DNA of 9,227 nt from Candidatus Omnitrophota bacterium (lineage in GTDB: Bacteria > Omnitrophota > Gorgyraeia > Zapsychrales > JANLHA01): assembly GCA_024653845.1 (NCBI GenBank), contig JANLHA010000373.1:1-9227 (forward strand), written 5' to 3'. A program made the translations under genes and the position numbers. Below are positions 1 through 6,376 of the stretch, piece by piece. A model generated the notes under the pieces. It did no database searches, was not told the DNA's origin, and worked only from the letters and a program-made list of their open reading frames with translations. The stretch's first letter is position 1. The number at the start of each line of letters is the position of its first letter.

Positions 1-193
1 AGATCAATTGTTGGGGCAGGTATATTCATATTCTAACGTCTTCTTAATGGACAAATTATGGGCCATGGAGGACTCGAACCTCCCACCCAGTGACTCTTAA
101 TCACTGGGTGGGAGGTTCGAGTCCTCCATGGCCCATAATTTGTCCATTAAGAAGACGTTAGAATATGAATATACCTGCCCCAACAATTGATCT
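1..193. repeat. Perfect 93-bp inverted repeat, probable contig-end fold-back
   Basis: Bases 1-93 are the exact reverse complement of 101-193, leaving a 7-base loop at 94-100. The right arm runs from the anticodon stem of a tRNA-Lys through the intergenic gap and into the first ten codons of the transketolase gene. The left arm is therefore an inverted copy of a tRNA 3' half plus the start of a protein gene, which makes no sense as native sequence. The loop is exactly the tRNA anticodon loop, and the innermost five pairs (89-93 with 101-105) are the natural anticodon stem. This is what is expected if a DNA strand ending in that hairpin folded back and primed on itself during amplification or library making. 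I infer an artefact; bases 1-88 should not be trusted as genomic sequence. Confidence 0.9.
89..135 (+). tRNA. tRNA-Lys (anticodon CTT), 3' part only
   Basis: Visible parts are the anticodon stem 89-93/101-105, the anticodon loop 94-100 (CTCTTAA, anticodon CTT at 96-98 with U33 and A37), a five-base variable region 106-110, the T arm 111-115/123-127 with loop TTCGAGT, the 3' acceptor strand 128-134 (ATGGCCC) and discriminator A135. CCA is not encoded, since TAA follows. The D arm and the true 5' acceptor strand are missing. The bases upstream of 89 mirror the 3' half instead, so the apparent match at 60-66 (GGGCCAT) is a by-product of the inverted repeat. The real gene is presumably complete in the genome and would decode AAG lysine codons. 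The tRNA ends only 29 bases before the transketolase start codon, so the two may be co-transcribed. Confidence 0.8.
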
Positions 194-1001
194 CGTTCAA
201 TTGAAGAAGAAAGCCTTACAAATCCGTCGAGAAATTTTGCAAATCCTTAACTCGGCTGGCTCAGGCCATCCGGGTGGTTCACTTTCCGCAGTCGAAATTT
301 TAGTCACCCTTTATTTTCATAAAATGAATCATCGTCCTCATGAGCCCAAATGGGAAGATCGGGACCGCGTGATCATTTCCAAAGGCCATGCTTCGGCCGT
401 CACGTATGTTGTGCTCGCCGATGCGGGATACTTTCCTAAAGAACAATTAAAAACTTATCGTAAATTTGGAAGCCCTTTGCAAGGCCATGTTCACACTAAA
501 GTGCCGGGCGTTGAATTTAATACGGGATCTTTGGGGCATGGGCTTTCTGTGGCGAATGGAATTGCTTTAGGCGCGAAAATGAATAAGAAAAGTTTTAAAA
601 CATATTGCATCATGGGCGACGGAGAAATTCAGGAAGGATCTGTTTGGGAAGCGGCCATGACCGCACCGCATTATCATTTGGATAATGTATGTGCCATTGT
701 CGATTACAATAAAGTTCAAGAAAATGGCCCAACGAATGAGATCAAAAATCTTGAGCCCCTGGCGTCGAAGTGGAAAAGTTTTGGCTGGAACACGTTGGAA
801 GTTGATGGCCATGACATCCGAGAATTGATAAATGCTTTGGATGAAGCCGATCGTACGACGGGAAAACCGACCGTGATCATCGCTCACACCGTCAAGGGCA
901 AGGGCGTTTCCTTTATGGAAGGTCAGGCGAGTTGGCATGGTAAGGCGCCTAATGAAGAGATGTTGAAAAAGGCGCTCACGGAGTTGGAAGATAAAAGTTA
1001 A
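165..1001 (+). CDS. tkt: Transketolase, N-terminal (ThDP pyrophosphate-binding) subunit
   Basis: This 278-residue protein corresponds to the first half of transketolase. With the next gene it should form the enzyme that moves two-carbon ketol units between sugar phosphates in the cytoplasm. Family motifs in order are GHPGG at 34-38, SKGHAS at 72-77, GSLGHGLS at 121-128, and the thiamine diphosphate/Mg motif starting GDGE at 151 and ending DYN at 170-172. A conserved tail, HTVKGKGVSFME, begins at 241. Split transketolases of about 280 plus 310 residues are known from archaea and many bacteria, so the length is normal for the family and not a truncation. ATG 165 is preceded by AGAAG at 150-154. 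The gene ends in three consecutive in-frame TAA codons (999-1007). The first ten codons lie in the inverted repeat, but the right-hand copy reads naturally. Confidence 0.95.
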   Translation: MNIPAPTIDLVQLKKKALQIRREILQILNSAGSGHPGGSLSAVEILVTLYFHKMNHRPHEPKWEDRDRVIISKGHASAVTYVVLADAGYFPKEQLKTYRKFGSPLQGHVHTKVPGVEFNTGSLGHGLSVANGIALGAKMNKKSFKTYCIMGDGEIQEGSVWEAAMTAPHYHLDNVCAIVDYNKVQENGPTNEIKNLEPLASKWKSFGWNTLEVDGHDIRELINALDEADRTTGKPTVIIAHTVKGKGVSFMEGQASWHGKAPNEEMLKKALTELEDKS

Positions 1002-1018
1002 TAATAATCTAAAAGAAA

Positions 1019-1119
1019 TTTTTTTTTCAATCTCTGAGCGAACTCTGAGGCCCGTCAACAAATTGGTTTTCAATTCTAGATAAGACGGGTCGATTGTGAG
1101 CGAAGAGGCTGAACAAAAA
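1019..1119 (+). repeat. Intergenic hairpin repeat, copy 1 (core 1036-1104)
   Basis: The 69-base core at 1036-1104 matches 2118-2186 at 65 of 69 positions without gaps. It folds as follows: GCCCGTC 1050-1056 pairs with GACGGGT 1084-1090, CTC 1043-1045 with GAG 1098-1100, and inside the loop AATTG 1061-1065 with CAATT 1071-1075. Outside the core, CTCT 1032-1035 pairs with AGAG 1104-1107, and a T-rich strand (about 1019-1028) faces an A-rich strand (1111-1119). GAGCGAA occurs at both ends of the core (1036-1042 and 1098-1104). It fills most of the gap between the two transketolase genes and stops before the ribosome-binding region of the second. I do not recognise the family. It may be a REP/MITE-like dispersed repeat or a structured RNA segment of the operon transcript. 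Confidence 0.85.
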
Positions 1120-1138
1120 CAATAATAAAGAGTTTGAT

Positions 1139-2080
1139 ATGCCAGAAATGATTCCTACGCGAGACGGTTTTGGTAACGAGTTGGTCAAGTTGGGCCAGGA
1201 GAACCCGAAAGTTGTGGTTTTTTCCGGCGACTTGGAAGACGCCACCCGTGCGGAATATTTTAAAAAAGCGTTCCCCGAGAGATTTTTTAACTTAGGCATT
1301 GCTGAGCAGGATGTGATTGGAACCGCGGCGGGCATGAGTATGCAAGGATTCATTCCATTTGCCACATCGTTTGCGGTGTTTTTAACCAATCGCGCTTATG
1401 ACATGATCCGTCTTGATGTCTGCTATAACAAATGCAATGTGAAAATTGTCTGTTCGCATACCGGCGTCACCGTTGGAGAAGATGGCGCTTCGGCTCAATG
1501 TTTGGAAGATTTTGCGCTTATGCGCGTTTTGCCGAATTTGCCGGTCATTTGTCCGGTCGATGCGATCGAGGCCGCCAAAGCTACGCGTTGGTTGGTTGAG
1601 AATGACGGACCGGCGTATATGCGTACATCGCGAGCGCCCTTTCCTGTGATTACGAAGCCCGAAGATCCTTTCGTCGTTGGGAAAGCCAATGTTATTCGCG
1701 AAGGAAAAGATATCACGCTGATTGGTTGCGGAATCACAGTTTGGGAATCATTACAGGCGGCAGAGATATTAGAAAAGGAAGGCATTTCGGCGCGGGTTGT
1801 CAATATGCACACGATCAAGCCGATTGACGAGAAAACCATTATCAAGGCGGCTAAAGAAACTGGTGCTATTGTCACGTCGGAAGAACATCAGATTCATGGC
1901 GGATTGGGAAGTGCCGTTGCGGAAGTTCTGGTTCGAACTTATCCAGTCCCGATGGAGATGGTTGCAGTTCAAGATACGTTTGGCGAAACCGGAACGCCCA
2001 ATGAACTTTTGAAAGTTTATCATTTGAAGGATGTGGATATTGCGCAAGCGGCTAGAAAAGCTGTTCGACGTAAAAAATAA
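1139..2080 (+). CDS. tkt: Transketolase, C-terminal (pyrimidine-binding) subunit
   Basis: This 313-residue protein is the second half of a split transketolase and should pair with the upstream product to make the active site. It carries NLGIAEQ at 51-57, where E56 is the glutamate expected to activate the thiamine aminopyrimidine ring. The loop SHTGVTVGEDGASAQ is at 106-120, followed by YMRTSRAPFP at 160-169, HTIKPID at 214-220, and EEHQIHGGLGSA of the C-terminal domain at 248-259. The N-terminus (MPEMIPTRDGFG) is the usual one for free-standing C-terminal subunits, so this is a true separate gene and not the result of a frameshift. The start has a weak purine-rich site (AAAGAG, about 1127-1132). 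DXS-type synthases share this fold, but the split arrangement and the transaldolase neighbour favour transketolase. Confidence 0.95.
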   Translation: MPEMIPTRDGFGNELVKLGQENPKVVVFSGDLEDATRAEYFKKAFPERFFNLGIAEQDVIGTAAGMSMQGFIPFATSFAVFLTNRAYDMIRLDVCYNKCNVKIVCSHTGVTVGEDGASAQCLEDFALMRVLPNLPVICPVDAIEAAKATRWLVENDGPAYMRTSRAPFPVITKPEDPFVVGKANVIREGKDITLIGCGITVWESLQAAEILEKEGISARVVNMHTIKPIDEKTIIKAAKETGAIVTSEEHQIHGGLGSAVAEVLVRTYPVPMEMVAVQDTFGETGTPNELLKVYHLKDVDIAQAARKAVRRKK

Positions 2081-2097
2081 ATTTCGAATTTATAAAT

Positions 2098-2205
2098 TTG
2101 AGTTTTACGTAATCCATGAGCGAACTCTGAGGCCCGTCAACAAATTGGTTTTTAATTCTAGATTAGACGGGTCGATAGTGAGTGAATGGGGTACGTAAAA
2201 CTCAA
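2098..2205 (+). repeat. Intergenic hairpin repeat, copy 2 (core 2118-2186)
   Basis: This is the second copy of the 69-base core, offset by exactly 1082 bases from copy 1. GCCCGTC 2132-2138 pairs with GACGGGT 2166-2172, CTC 2125-2127 with GAG 2180-2182, and AATTG 2143-2147 with TAATT 2153-2157, the last through a G-U pair. Outside the core, CCAT 2114-2117 pairs with ATGG 2186-2189. A 14-base perfect stem follows (2098-2111 with 2192-2205, TTGAGTTTTACGTA and its complement). These outer sequences are unrelated to those around copy 1 but pair in the same register. The folded region ends six bases before the transaldolase ribosome-binding site, so it could influence RNA stability or initiation there. 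It has no T-tract typical of a factor-independent terminator on its 3' side. Confidence 0.87.
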
Positions 2206-2210
2206 TATAT

Positions 2211-2217
2211 AAGAGGA
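2211..2217 (+). promoter_or_regulatory. Ribosome-binding site of transaldolase gene
   Basis: AAGAGGA lies six bases before ATG 2224 and is one of the clearest Shine-Dalgarno sites in the window. It decides the start in favour of 2224 over the in-frame GTG at 2182, which falls inside the hairpin repeat and has no comparable site. Confidence 0.75.
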
Positions 2218-2223
2218 AATCAC

Positions 2224-3363
2224 ATGCCACGCACCAGACTTCATGAACTTGCAGATTTAGGACAGAGCATCTGGCTTGATTTTATCAATCGTGATCTTTT
2301 GACAACGGGAAAATTACAAAAGTGGATCGACGATGGGCTGCGTGGAATGACGTCGAACCCGAGTATTTTCAATCAGGTGATCAGTCAGGGAACCGATTAT
2401 GATGCTGCGATTCTCAAGTTGAAAGAGCAGGGCAAATCCACATTTGAAATTTATGATGAGTTGACGATCAAAGATATTCAGGATGCGACGGACTTTTTTA
2501 AGCCGGTTTATGAAAAAACCGATCGTCTCGATGGGTATGTGAGTTTGGAAATCAATCCGCAGTTGGCACATGATACCGAAGCTTCGATCAAAGAAGGCCG
2601 ACGGCTTTTTAAGAAAGTTGGCCGACCCAATGTGATGATCAAAGTTCCAGCGACCGACGAAGGATTTCCGGTCATCGAAGAACTTTTGGCCGAAGGCATC
2701 AATGTCAACGTCACATTGATCTTTTCTCGCCTGCAATATGAGCGCACTGTTGAAGCGTATCTTCGCGGGCTCGAACGGTTATCACAAATACGGCATGATT
2801 TGAGCGATGTGCGGTCGGTGGCAAGTGTATTTGTCAGCCGGATCGACACGAGCATCGACCATACACTTCGTCAAAAACTTACCGTTGCCAAGAGTGCCGA
2901 GGAAAAAGAATCCTTGAATCAGCTTTTAGGAAAAGCGGCGGTGGCCAATTCGACATGGATTTATACAATCGCTCAAGACCTTTTTGCCAGCGAACGATTT
3001 CAAGAATTGGTTGAGAAGGGCGCGGCGGTTCAGCGTGTGCTTTGGGGATCCACATCAACAAAAGACCCGCAATACCGAGACGTGAAATACGTTGAGGAAA
3101 TGATCGCCCGAGATACGGTTAATACTGTTCCCGAAAAAACGCTCAAAGCCTTCATGGATCATGGTATTGTTCAAGAAACGTTGCGCAACGATACTACCGA
3201 CGCCCAACACGTATTCAATCAACTCGCACATTTTCAAATCAACATTGATGCTGTTTGCCTACAATTGCTTAAAGATGGAGTTTTAGCCTTTGACAAATCT
3301 TTTGAAGAACTGACCCGTTCGATCGAAGATAAGGCCCAAAAACTCTGTGGACAAGCTCGTTAA
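2224..3363 (+). CDS. tal: Transaldolase (long, about 380-residue type)
   Basis: This is a 379-residue cytoplasmic transaldolase, transferring dihydroxyacetone units between sedoheptulose 7-phosphate and glyceraldehyde 3-phosphate. TSNPSIF is at 43-49. The Schiff-base lysine is K140 in VMIKVPAT, followed by the GINVNVTLIFS strand at 158-168. SVFVSRID is at 201-208 and RVLWGSTSTKDP, the phosphate-site region, at 271-282. The length fits the Tal subfamily found in actinobacteria and cyanobacteria rather than the shorter TalB or fructose-6-phosphate aldolase-like forms. The family usually begins close to 'LxxLxxxGQSxWLDxI', as seen here from residue 7, which supports ATG 2224. It follows the two transketolase genes on the same strand, so these three genes supply both carbon-transfer enzymes of the non-oxidative pentose phosphate pathway. 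Confidence 0.95.
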   Translation: MPRTRLHELADLGQSIWLDFINRDLLTTGKLQKWIDDGLRGMTSNPSIFNQVISQGTDYDAAILKLKEQGKSTFEIYDELTIKDIQDATDFFKPVYEKTDRLDGYVSLEINPQLAHDTEASIKEGRRLFKKVGRPNVMIKVPATDEGFPVIEELLAEGINVNVTLIFSRLQYERTVEAYLRGLERLSQIRHDLSDVRSVASVFVSRIDTSIDHTLRQKLTVAKSAEEKESLNQLLGKAAVANSTWIYTIAQDLFASERFQELVEKGAAVQRVLWGSTSTKDPQYRDVKYVEEMIARDTVNTVPEKTLKAFMDHGIVQETLRNDTTDAQHVFNQLAHFQINIDAVCLQLLKDGVLAFDKSFEELTRSIEDKAQKLCGQAR

Positions 3364-3395
3364 TCCTCCTGCCCTGAAGCATTGAAAGCAATTTT

Positions 3396-3578
3396 ATGTC
3401 TCGCGAAGAACGATTCTCTCGGACAGTCTTTGGAATCCTCATGATTGCCGCCGCTTTTTTCGCTTGGGGCAAGTGGGTTGTGTTTACTCTGGGAATTCTT
3501 TTTCTGATTTCTGCAGCATGTGGCCAAAGTTGTGTCCTCTGCAAAGTTCGTAAGATCTTTTCGAATTTTAAGTTGTGA
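3396..3578 (+). CDS. Small membrane protein, DUF2892/YgaP transmembrane-like
   Basis: This 60-residue protein has a short charged N-terminus (SREERFSRTVFG), two hydrophobic segments at about 12-24 and 27-41, and a cysteine-bearing tail with CGQSCVLC at 42-49 followed by a basic end. An arginine-rich opening, a helical hairpin and a Cys near the end of helix 2 match the DUF2892 (YgaP-like) inner-membrane family, which has no settled role and is sometimes linked to rhodanese domains. The start ATG 3396 lies 32 bases after the transaldolase stop and has only a poor ribosome-binding site, so translation is probably modest or coupled. Its stop codon overlaps the -35 element of the next promoter. 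The family call is by motif memory only. Confidence 0.7.
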   Translation: MSREERFSRTVFGILMIAAAFFAWGKWVVFTLGILFLISAACGQSCVLCKVRKIFSNFKL

Positions 3579-3601
3579 GATGAAAAGGATATTGCTATAC
3601 T
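3573..3601 (+). promoter_or_regulatory. Sigma70-type promoter with extended -10, near-leaderless
   Basis: TTGTGA at 3573-3578 (4/6 to consensus) and TATACT at 3596-3601 (5/6) are separated by exactly 17 bases. TGC before the -10 box gives an extended -10 (TGnTATACT). Transcription would be expected to begin near 3608-3609, at or one base before the ATG of the acyl-CoA ligase gene. No Shine-Dalgarno sequence lies at a usable distance before that ATG, which agrees with a leaderless transcript. It would drive the 3609-9117 gene set. Confidence 0.6.
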
Positions 3602-3608
3602 AAACTCC

Positions 3609-5090
3609 ATGAATCCTTGGGGAACTTTAGCTCAGCAATCTCGACGAGAAATTCAAGATTTACAAAATCGTAAGCTCCACCATTTTTTCAATCACTACCT
3701 TTATCCTTTCAGCCCGCATTATCAGAAGCTATTCAAGGAAAATAAGATCGATCCTCGGCAGATCAAAACGGCGGCGGATTTGAAAAGCATCCCGCTATCG
3801 TCTAAGATCGATTTTTTTAATGCGGGAGATCCAAGCCGTGTTCGTGAATTCATCCTTCAGCCTGATGCGGAGAAAATTAAAAACAGTTGGCCGAAAACAA
3901 AGCTTTTATCTCTAGCGCTCCAATCGGCCATCAAAGGAAAAGAATTCGTCCAAGAAAAGTTGGCGGAGGAGTTTCGCCCTGTTTTTCTCACCTTTACCAC
4001 AGGTACGACTAATAAACCGGTTTCCTATGTTTATTCTTCTTATGATATTCAAAATCTCAATCTGTATGGCGCGCGGATGTTGAACCTCTTTGAGGTTAAA
4101 AATTCGGAATCCATTGTGAACATGTTTCCTTTTGCCCCGCATTTGGCGTTTTGGCAAGTGGTCTTTGGCGGCTTGGCGGCAAAGACGTTGATCTTGAGTA
4201 CCGGTGGAGGTAAGACGGTCGGAACCGACGGGAACATCAAGATTTTGCAGCGCATGCAACCCTCCCTGATTGTGGGTGTACCCAGTTATGTGTATCATGT
4301 TTTACGGACCGCGAAAGAGCAGGGAGTGAAATTGTCTTCGATTAAAAAAGTGGTGTTGGGCGCATCTAAAGTCACAACAGCGTTCAAGGTCCGTTTGGCA
4401 GAACTTTTATCAGAGATGGGTGCGTATGATGCTCGTGTTTTTGGAACATATGGATTCACCGAAGCTCGAAGCGCGTGGGCCGAATGTCCGGCCAACAACG
4501 ACGATGCCAGCGGTTATCATCTTTATCCTGACAAAGAAATTTTTGAAGTGATTGATCCTAAAACGGGTGAAGTCAAAGGCGAAGGAGAAGACGGAGAATT
4601 GGTTTATACTTCGATCGATTCTCGAGGAAGCAGTGTGATCCGATATCGAACTGGCGATTTTGTCGAAGGAGGAATCACGTGGGAGCCATGTCCGCATTGT
4701 CGACGGACCGTTCCCAGGATCTCGAGCCAGATCACGCGATTGTCAGATGTGAAAGATTTGCAACTTTCAAAAGTCAAAGGGACCCTGGTGGATTTGAACC
4801 ACTTTTCGACAGTTTTTTCTGAATTTGATCAAGTGGAAGAGTGGCAAATTGAACTGCGCAAAAAAAATGATGATCCTTTTGAAATGGATGAAATGGTCGT
4901 CTATATTAGTCCTAGGAATGGCGCGAATCCATCGATGTTGTCAGAAACCATTTCAAAGCGTTTATTATCAACAACGGAGGTCGCACCTAACGAAGTTAAA
5001 TTTATTCCCATGCCAGAGATGATCAAGCGTTTGGAACTGGAAACGGCAAATAAAGAGAAAAGGATTGTGGATCGACGGGTCCACCACTAA
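3609..5090 (+). CDS. PaaK-like acyl-CoA ligase (AMP-forming)
   Basis: This 493-residue member of the adenylate-forming superfamily is closest by eye to phenylacetate-CoA ligases. The phosphate loop TFTTGTTNKP is at 128-137, the acyl-adenylate motif FGTYGFTEA at 278-286, the nucleotide-ribose aspartate in RYRTGDF at 345-351, and a CPHCRRT segment at 361-367 like the C-x-x-C of PaaK. The C-terminal catalytic lysine is probably K482 in NKEKRIVD. It should activate a carboxylic acid with ATP and CoA in the cytoplasm. It is longer than typical PaaK (about 430), with extra sequence around 70-125 and in the C-terminal domain. The thiolase gene begins two bases after its stop, so it most likely feeds this beta-oxidation operon in place of FadD. 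The substrate (fatty, aryl or dicarboxylic acid) cannot be read from the sequence. Confidence 0.82.
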   Translation: MNPWGTLAQQSRREIQDLQNRKLHHFFNHYLYPFSPHYQKLFKENKIDPRQIKTAADLKSIPLSSKIDFFNAGDPSRVREFILQPDAEKIKNSWPKTKLLSLALQSAIKGKEFVQEKLAEEFRPVFLTFTTGTTNKPVSYVYSSYDIQNLNLYGARMLNLFEVKNSESIVNMFPFAPHLAFWQVVFGGLAAKTLILSTGGGKTVGTDGNIKILQRMQPSLIVGVPSYVYHVLRTAKEQGVKLSSIKKVVLGASKVTTAFKVRLAELLSEMGAYDARVFGTYGFTEARSAWAECPANNDDASGYHLYPDKEIFEVIDPKTGEVKGEGEDGELVYTSIDSRGSSVIRYRTGDFVEGGITWEPCPHCRRTVPRISSQITRLSDVKDLQLSKVKGTLVDLNHFSTVFSEFDQVEEWQIELRKKNDDPFEMDEMVVYISPRNGANPSMLSETISKRLLSTTEVAPNEVKFIPMPEMIKRLELETANKEKRIVDRRVHH

Positions 5091-5092
5091 TT

Positions 5093-6367
5093 ATGGATCG
5101 TATCGCGATTGTTAATGGAATTCGCACTCCTTTTTGCAAGATTGGAACCGCCTTGCAAAACATGACCGCCCAAGATTTGGGACGTGTGGTTTCGCGAGAG
5201 GTCATTGAGCGTACACGGCTTGACCCCAAAGACATTGATGAAGTGATTTTTGGAAATGTGGCTCAGCCAGCGGATGCCGCAAATGTTTCTCGAGTCATTG
5301 CGTTGATGGCCGGGCTGCCTGTCACGACTCCTGCATTTACTGTCCACCGCAATTGTGCTTCAGGAATTGAGGCGGTGGTGAATGCCTCGATCAAAATCCA
5401 GGTGGGTGAGGGAAAATGCATTTTGGCGGGTGGAACGGAATCCATGAGCAATATCCCGTTCTTCATGCAAAAATCCCTCCAAGACCTTTTTACTCAAATG
5501 AGCCGTGCGAAAACTTCTTGGCAGAAGTTAGGGGTTTTTGCGAAGTTTCGCCCTAAGCATTTTTCTCCTCGGATTGGATTGCAGCTGGGTTTGACCGATC
5601 CGGCGTGTGGACTGAATATGGGGCAAACGGCGGAAGTTTTGGCGAAAGAATTTGGGATCCCAAGAGAAGAACAAGACCATTTTGCATTGGTCAGTCATCA
5701 ACGAGCTGTTGCCGCTCGTGAGACTCTGCGAGAAGAAATTGTTCCGGTGAGCCCTTCGCCCGCTTATAAAGAATTTGTGCAAGATGACATTGGTCCGAGA
5801 GACAATCAAACGATGGAAGCATTGGCAAAATTGTCACCCTATTTTGATCGACGAGCGGGGACCGTCACGGCGGGCAATTCCAGTCAAATCACCGACGGTG
5901 CTGCAGCGTTGTTGGTGATGTCTGAGACGCGAGTCAAAGATTTGAAATTGGAACCCTTGGGTTATGTTCGTGCGTTTGCTTTTGCCGGAGTTGAGCCTCA
6001 TCGGATGGGAATTGGGCCAGCACACGCCATTCCTCGCGCTCTTAAAAAAGCTGGAATGAAATTATCCGATATTCAAGCTTTTGAAATCAATGAAGCATTC
6101 GCCGTTCAGGTTTTAGCGTGTTTGCGTTCTCTGGAGTCGGCAGATTTTGCGAAGAAATTTGGTTATGAAGGATATACCGGAATGATCCGACGAGAAATTC
6201 TGAATATTCATGGAGGAGCAATCGCTCTGGGACATCCCGTCGGAGCGACCGGGGCACGACTGATCTTGACCATGCTCAAGCACATGAAACGTAAAAATCT
6301 GAATGTCGGACTGGTGTCTTTGTGCGTTGGTGGTGGCCAAGGGGCAGCAGTCATTTTAGAAAGATAG
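5093..6367 (+). CDS. fadI: Acetyl-CoA acyltransferase (3-ketoacyl-CoA thiolase), FadI type
   Basis: This 424-residue thiolase cleaves 3-ketoacyl-CoA with CoA to give acetyl-CoA and a shortened acyl-CoA. The nucleophile C88 lies in HRNCASGIEA, NEAF is at 353-356, H381 is in the GHPVGATGAR segment, and the second cysteine C411 is in CVGGGQG. An extended loop region around 120-175 contains basic and aromatic residues, as in FadI and mitochondrial HADHB. These are longer than FadA-type thiolases (about 390). The N-terminus (MDRIAIVNGIRTPF) is canonical, fixing the start at 5093. That start sits two bases after the ligase stop, without a clear ribosome-binding site, so translation is probably coupled. 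The partner dehydrogenase gene follows nine bases later, as in fadIJ operons. A biosynthetic thiolase role is less likely in this context. Confidence 0.92.
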   Translation: MDRIAIVNGIRTPFCKIGTALQNMTAQDLGRVVSREVIERTRLDPKDIDEVIFGNVAQPADAANVSRVIALMAGLPVTTPAFTVHRNCASGIEAVVNASIKIQVGEGKCILAGGTESMSNIPFFMQKSLQDLFTQMSRAKTSWQKLGVFAKFRPKHFSPRIGLQLGLTDPACGLNMGQTAEVLAKEFGIPREEQDHFALVSHQRAVAARETLREEIVPVSPSPAYKEFVQDDIGPRDNQTMEALAKLSPYFDRRAGTVTAGNSSQITDGAAALLVMSETRVKDLKLEPLGYVRAFAFAGVEPHRMGIGPAHAIPRALKKAGMKLSDIQAFEINEAFAVQVLACLRSLESADFAKKFGYEGYTGMIRREILNIHGGAIALGHPVGATGARLILTMLKHMKRKNLNVGLVSLCVGGGQGAAVILER

Positions 6368-6376
6368 ATTGAATTC

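Noticed and set aside
59..105. A second tRNA on the minus strand with loop TTAAGAG (apparent anticodon AAG)
   Set aside because: It is only the mirror of the + strand 3' half created by the inverted repeat. It lacks a D arm and the anticodon is produced by reversing the lysine loop.
1..193. Hairpin telomere of a linear replicon
   Set aside because: A closed telomere would also read as a perfect palindrome at a sequence end. The turn-around, however, coincides exactly with a tRNA anticodon loop and its natural stem, and the arms hold half a tRNA and gene coding sequence. Self-priming is simpler.
1008..1030. Factor-independent terminator at the T-run after the first transketolase gene
   Set aside because: The nine T residues have no GC-rich stem before them, only an A-rich stretch. 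They are better explained as one side of the repeat's outer stem.
567..1073. Long open frames antisense to the transketolase, transaldolase, thiolase and fadJ genes
   Set aside because: They shadow genes with complete catalytic motifs, resemble no known proteins, and have no start signals. They are treated as chance open frames.
1002..1138. Broken transketolase gene interrupted by an inserted repeat
   Set aside because: Both halves have natural ends: tandem stops on the first, and a start codon plus the usual N-terminus on the second. The split form is a well known transketolase arrangement.
1036..2186. CRISPR repeats or attachment sites
   Set aside because: There are only two copies, about 1.1 kb apart with whole genes between them. 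The 69-base unit with imperfect symmetry has no regular spacers and no cas or integrase gene nearby.
2182..2223. GTG start giving transaldolase 14 extra residues
   Set aside because: The codon lies inside the repeat core and outer stem and has no ribosome-binding site. ATG 2224 has a good AAGAGGA site and matches the usual family N-terminus.
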